Shown: positions 61,053 to 64,000 of the stretch, one piece after another
Layout: the number at the start of each line of letters is the position of its first letter
Position numbering within the stretch: the first letter of the stretch is position 1
From: Catellatospora sp. KI3
GTDB taxonomy: Bacteria > Actinomycetota > Actinomycetes > Mycobacteriales > Micromonosporaceae
NCBI RefSeq assembly: GCF_029948125.1
Contig: NZ_JASAMB010000010.1
Span: 222,627 to 286,626 of the forward strand
DNA length: 64,000 nt
Reading direction: 5' to 3'
Program-made: the position numbers and the translations under genes
The notes under the pieces: generated by a model
Database searches by the model: none
What the model was told of the DNA's origin: nothing
The model's input: only the letters and a program-made list of their open reading frames with translations

Positions 61053-63029
61053 TTACAGCGTCAGGGTCCAGGAGTTGATGTACCCGGTGTCGTTGCTCGC
61101 CGCGTCCTGTACCCGCAGGTTCCAGGTGCCGTTGCGGGTCTCGCTGGACAGGTTGACGGTGAAGGTCTGGTCGATGTTGTCGGCCGACCCGCCCGCCCGG
61201 TTGGACAGCACGTACGCGCTGCCGTCCGGCGCGATCAGGCTCACCACCAGGTCGCCCTTGTACGTGTGCACGATGTGCACCTCGACCGTCGAGGCCGCCG
61301 ACGCCGTCCCGGTGCACCCGGACACCGTGATCGGGCTGTTCACCGTGGTGTTGTCCGGGATGGTGACGTCGGTGCCGTTGGTCCCGCCGCACGACGGCGG
61401 CAGCGTCCCGCCCAGGCTCAGCGTCCACGAGTTGAGGTAGCCGACGTCGCCCGACGCCGCGTCCTGCACCCGCAGCTTCCAGGTGCCGTTGGCGACCTCC
61501 GAGGACAGGTTCACCGTGTAGGTCTGGTCGATGTTGTCGGCCGACCCGCCGGTCCGGTTGTGCAGCACGTACGCGCTGCCGTCCGGCGCGATCAGGTTCA
61601 CCGCCAGGTCGCCCTGGTACGTGTGCACGATGTGCACCTCGACCGTGCTGGCCGAGCCCGCGTTGCCCGAGCAGCCCGAGATCGTGATCGACGACTCGAC
61701 GGTGGTCAGGTCGGCGATGGTGACGTCGGTGCCGTTGGAGCTGGTGCAGCCGGGCGGCCCGGCCACCGTCAGCGTGTAGGTCGCGGTGTGCGTCGCGTCC
61801 GTGCCCGTGCCGGTCACCGTCACCGGGTACGTACCCGTCGGCGTGCTCGCGGTGGTGCTGACGGTCAGCGTCGCCGAGCCGCCGGAGCTGATCGAGGCCG
61901 GGCTGAACGAGGCGGTGGCCCCGCTGGGCAGCCCGGAGGCGGTCAGGTTCACCGTCTGCGCGGCGCCGTTGGTGATCGCGGTGCCGATGGTCGAGGTGAC
62001 CGAGCCGCCCGCGGTGGTGCTGCCCGAGGCGGGCGAGGCGGAGATCGAGAAGTCGTTGGCGGCCGGGGCCGGGGCGACGGCCAGCGTCCACAGCGCGTAC
62101 GCGGCGGCGTCGCCGGAGCGGTTCAGCACCGTGTCGCTGATGTTGCTCGGGTACGTGTCGCAGGACGAGTGGTAGCACGGGTCGTAGTCGCCGGTGGTGC
62201 CGCCCCACTTGGTGACCTGCGCCGACGTCTTGTTGGCGCTGGCGCCGGCGGCGACGCCGGAGGTCTGCACGCCCACGGCGTTGAAGGAGGCGTCGTCGGA
62301 CCGGCCGGCGCCCTCGACGTTCTCCTCCGGTGCCAGGCCCGGGAAGTTGGTGTCGTAGTACTGCTTGAGCACCTGACCCGGGGCCGACGTGATGCGGTTG
62401 ATGAAGTACCCGCCGTTGGTCGAGGCGACCATGTCGAAGTTGAAGTACGCCTTGATCTTGGCGCGCTCGGTCGACGACAGGTTGTTGGCGTAGAACTCCG
62501 AGCCGTTGAGGCCCTGCTCCTCATCGGTCCACCAGCCGAACCGCACGTGGTTGAGCATCGTCGGGTTGGTGGCGGCCAGCGTGAGGGCCATCTCCAGGAT
62601 GGTCGACGAACCCGAGGCGTTGTCGTTGATGCCGGGCCCGGCCGATACGCCGTCGAGGTGGGCGCCGAACATGTAGACGCTGTTGGCGTCGCCGCCCGGC
62701 CAGTCCGCGATCACGTTCGGACCGGCGCCGGAGGTGCAGCCCGACGTGCAGCTCTGCTTGACGACCGTGAAGCCCGCCGCGACCAGCTTGTCGTAGACGT
62801 AGTTCACCGACGCGGTGTAACCGGCCGTGGTGGAGCGGCGGTTGCCGCCGTTGGCGCTGGCGATGTTCTGGAACTGCTGCAGGTGCGCCTTGACGTTGGT
62901 CAGCGAGATGTCCGGGACGGCCAGGGCCGCGGCCGCGGGTGCGGACTGCGCGGGGACGCCCGTACCGAGCGTCGCGGCGCAGGCCAGGGCGAGGGTCGCC
63001 AGGCCGCGCAGGATCGGGTGTCTACTCAC
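61053..63029 (-). CDS. Secreted M28 aminopeptidase with PKD/Ig-like linker and two P-domains
   Basis: The 658-residue exported zinc aminopeptidase resembles S. griseus aminopeptidase. The signal peptide ([19 protein letters not shown]) is followed by an M28 domain with zinc ligands in [20 protein letters not shown], catalytic Glu in [19 protein letters not shown] and CYHSSCD. An Ig-like domain ([20 protein letters not shown]) and two proprotein-convertase P-domains follow ([15 protein letters not shown] and [15 protein letters not shown] openings). Only the GTG at 63029 with AAGGAG six bases upstream gives a good signal. It probably frees N-terminal amino acids outside the cell. Confidence 0.9.
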   Translation of the reverse strand: MSRHPILRGLATLALACAATLGTGVPAQSAPAAAALAVPDISLTNVKAHLQQFQNIASANGGNRRSTTAGYTASVNYVYDKLVAAGFTVVKQSCTSGCTSGAGPNVIADWPGGDANSVYMFGAHLDGVSAGPGINDNASGSSTILEMALTLAATNPTMLNHVRFGWWTDEEQGLNGSEFYANNLSSTERAKIKAYFNFDMVASTNGGYFINRITSAPGQVLKQYYDTNFPGLAPEENVEGAGRSDDASFNAVGVQTSGVAAGASANKTSAQVTKWGGTTGDYDPCYHSSCDTYPSNISDTVLNRSGDAAAYALWTLAVAPAPAANDFSISASPASGSTTAGGSVTSTIGTAITNGAAQTVNLTASGLPSGATASFSPASISSGGSATLTVSTTASTPTGTYPVTVTGTGTDATHTATYTLTVAGPPGCTSSNGTDVTIADLTTVESSITISGCSGNAGSASTVEVHIVHTYQGDLAVNLIAPDGSAYVLHNRTGGSADNIDQTYTVNLSSEVANGTWKLRVQDAASGDVGYLNSWTLSLGGTLPPSCGGTNGTDVTIPDNTTVNSPITVSGCTGTASAASTVEVHIVHTYKGDLVVSLIAPDGSAYVLSNRAGGSADNIDQTFTVNLSSETRNGTWNLRVQDAASNDTGYINSWTLTL

Positions 63030-63182
63030 GCCGTTCTCCTTCGGTCGGTGGTGCCGGGGTTGCCGGTCCTGCGGAGGATATGCCATGGGGTAGACAGATT
63101 TGAATAGGTGAAATTTACTGTGCTCCCCGGCGCCCCTGATTCGGCGAACGATCCGGGCGGCCGGGCCGTGGCGGGCGCCCCG

Positions 63183-63188
63183 TAGGCT
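63183..63188 (+). promoter_or_regulatory. Leaderless -10 box of the CadD-like gene
   Basis: TAGGCT stands 7 bases before the GTG at 63196, with no ribosome-binding site between them. Confidence 0.5.
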
Positions 63189-63195
63189 GCCCGTC

Positions 63196-63780
63196 GTGAA
63201 CGAACTGGCCGCCACCGTGTTCGCCGCCGCCGGCGTCTTCGCGGGCACCAACATCGACGACCTCGTGGTGCTGACGGTCCTGTTCCTGTCGGCGCGGGCC
63301 ACCGGCGTGCCGCGCCCGGCCGCGATCTGGGCCGGGCAGTACGCGGGCATCGCCGCGCTCACCGCCGTCTCGGCCGCCGCCGCGCTGGGCCTGGCCGTCG
63401 TGCCGGGGACGTGGGTCGGGCTGCTCGGCCTGGTGCCGCTGGCTCTGGGCGTACGCACGCTGCTGCGCAACCGCCGCGACGCCGCCCCCGCCGTGCCAGC
63501 CCGCACCGCCTGGGCCGTGGCCGGGGTGACCATCGCCAACGGCGCCGACAACATCGCCGTCTACACGCCCGTGCTGCGCACCGCCGGGCTCGCCGCCGGC
63601 GCGGTCATCATCGCCGTCTTCGCGGTGCTCACCGCGGTCTGGTGCCTGGCCGGCGCCTGGCTCGGCGGCCACCGCCACGTGGTCACCCTGCTGGAGAAGG
63701 CAGGCCACTGGCTGGTCCCGGCCGTCTTCATCCTCATCGGCCTCGTGATCATCGCCGAGTCGGGCCTACTGCCGGTCTGA
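63196..63780 (+). CDS. CadD-family cadmium-resistance-like transporter
   Basis: The 194-residue membrane protein with about five helices has the CadD-type motifs [19 protein letters not shown] near residue 15 and [15 protein letters not shown] near 112 (N-x-D-(D/N)). These acidic/Asn sites probably handle a metal or other cation. Specificity is not known from sequence. The GTG start appears leaderless. Confidence 0.8.
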   Translation: MNELAATVFAAAGVFAGTNIDDLVVLTVLFLSARATGVPRPAAIWAGQYAGIAALTAVSAAAALGLAVVPGTWVGLLGLVPLALGVRTLLRNRRDAAPAVPARTAWAVAGVTIANGADNIAVYTPVLRTAGLAAGAVIIAVFAVLTAVWCLAGAWLGGHRHVVTLLEKAGHWLVPAVFILIGLVIIAESGLLPV

Positions 63781-63835
63781 CCCCGACCACGAACCGACCA
63801 CAGCCAGCGAGCTTGCGCCGCACCGAGACGTTGAC

Positions 63836-63985
63836 CGTCGCTTGCGGCGCGATCGCAGGCTCTCTGGCCGCGAACTGGCCGCACCCGGCGATCTCGCGCC
63901 GCGCGAAGGCGATGATCGTCGCTTGCGGTCCGAAGCGTGGCATGCGGGCGACGTTGCGACCGCTAACTCTGATCTTGGATGGGCG
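63836..63985. repeat. Family C GATC repeats downstream of the CadD-like gene
   Basis: GATGATCGTCGCTTGCGG and GGGCGACGTTGCGACCGC match the repeat cores at 20695-20886. A partial copy (GACCGTCGCTTGCGG) precedes. No gene is seen to the window end. Confidence 0.55.
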
Positions 63986-64000
63986 TCCGCCCAGGCCCAA

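Overview
The window is high-GC actinobacterial DNA with many GTG and a few TTG starts, and genes packed with 1-20 base overlaps. A geosmin synthase, a CvnA-D conservon, a DynA/DynB-like dynamin pair and a heterodimeric lycopene cyclase all point to a filamentous actinomycete. Palindromes built on AGAAGGGCCCCTTC, which I associate with Micromonosporaceae, suggest that family (Micromonospora/Catellatospora/Actinoplanes relatives). This placement comes from gene content and repeats, not from a phylogenetic marker. I saw no rRNA, tRNA, CRISPR array or intact transposase.

Layout. 0-13 kb: the N-terminus of an exported M4-type metalloprotease, an aminotransferase/sulfotransferase pair, a lipoprotein, a CASTOR/POLLUX-type channel, two membrane-anchored unknowns, two long coiled-coil (DivIVA-like) proteins around a TetR regulator, and an uncharacterised Rossmann-type protein. 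13.4-20.6 kb: a divergent carotenoid cluster. crtE-crtI read right; crtB-crtYc-crtYd-acyltransferase-glycosyltransferase-P450 read left with every gene overlapping the next. The set predicts a glycosylated, acylated xanthophyll. 21.2-29.7 kb: a pair of MarR-like proteins, a secreted eight-motif beta/gamma-crystallin-like protein, a DUF4262 protein, the dynamin-like pair, a lone HTH protein and a histone-H1-like protein. 30.1-33.6 kb: a permease/unknown/decarboxylase operon.

33.7-41.5 kb: accessory, defence-like DNA. It holds DUF2945 and DUF3140 genes, then a three-gene operon (PD-(D/E)XK-type nuclease, double winged-helix protein, and a 1053-residue protein with two P-loop ATPase modules, the second HerA/FtsK-like). 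A lower-GC patch follows with an XRE-TPR regulator overlapping a TIR-domain gene, and a divergent 42-residue membrane peptide. These are the best candidates for an undescribed system.

41.5-49.9 kb: a small coiled-coil protein, an asparaginase homologue lacking its catalytic threonine motifs beside geosmin synthase, a GNAT, an MFS exporter, a GH29 fucosidase and a divergent AraC regulator. 49.9-50.9 kb: a non-coding 1.05-kb element bounded by 59-bp inverted repeats and containing a 43-bp minisatellite. 51-64 kb: a LysM peptidase-like protein, a KhtT/KhtU-like cation/proton antiporter, an MFS exporter, a GNAT, an M20 amidohydrolase, the conservon, a secreted M28 aminopeptidase with two P-domains, and a CadD-like transporter.

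Three dispersed repeat families thread the intergenic DNA: seven copies of a ~62-bp hairpin (arms TGCAGTTTCGGGGAAAGTGC), four copies of the AGAAGGG palindrome (one inside crtYc), and degenerate GATCAT-bounded repeats. Many genes have a TANNNT box 5-7 nt before the start codon, the signature of leaderless transcripts.
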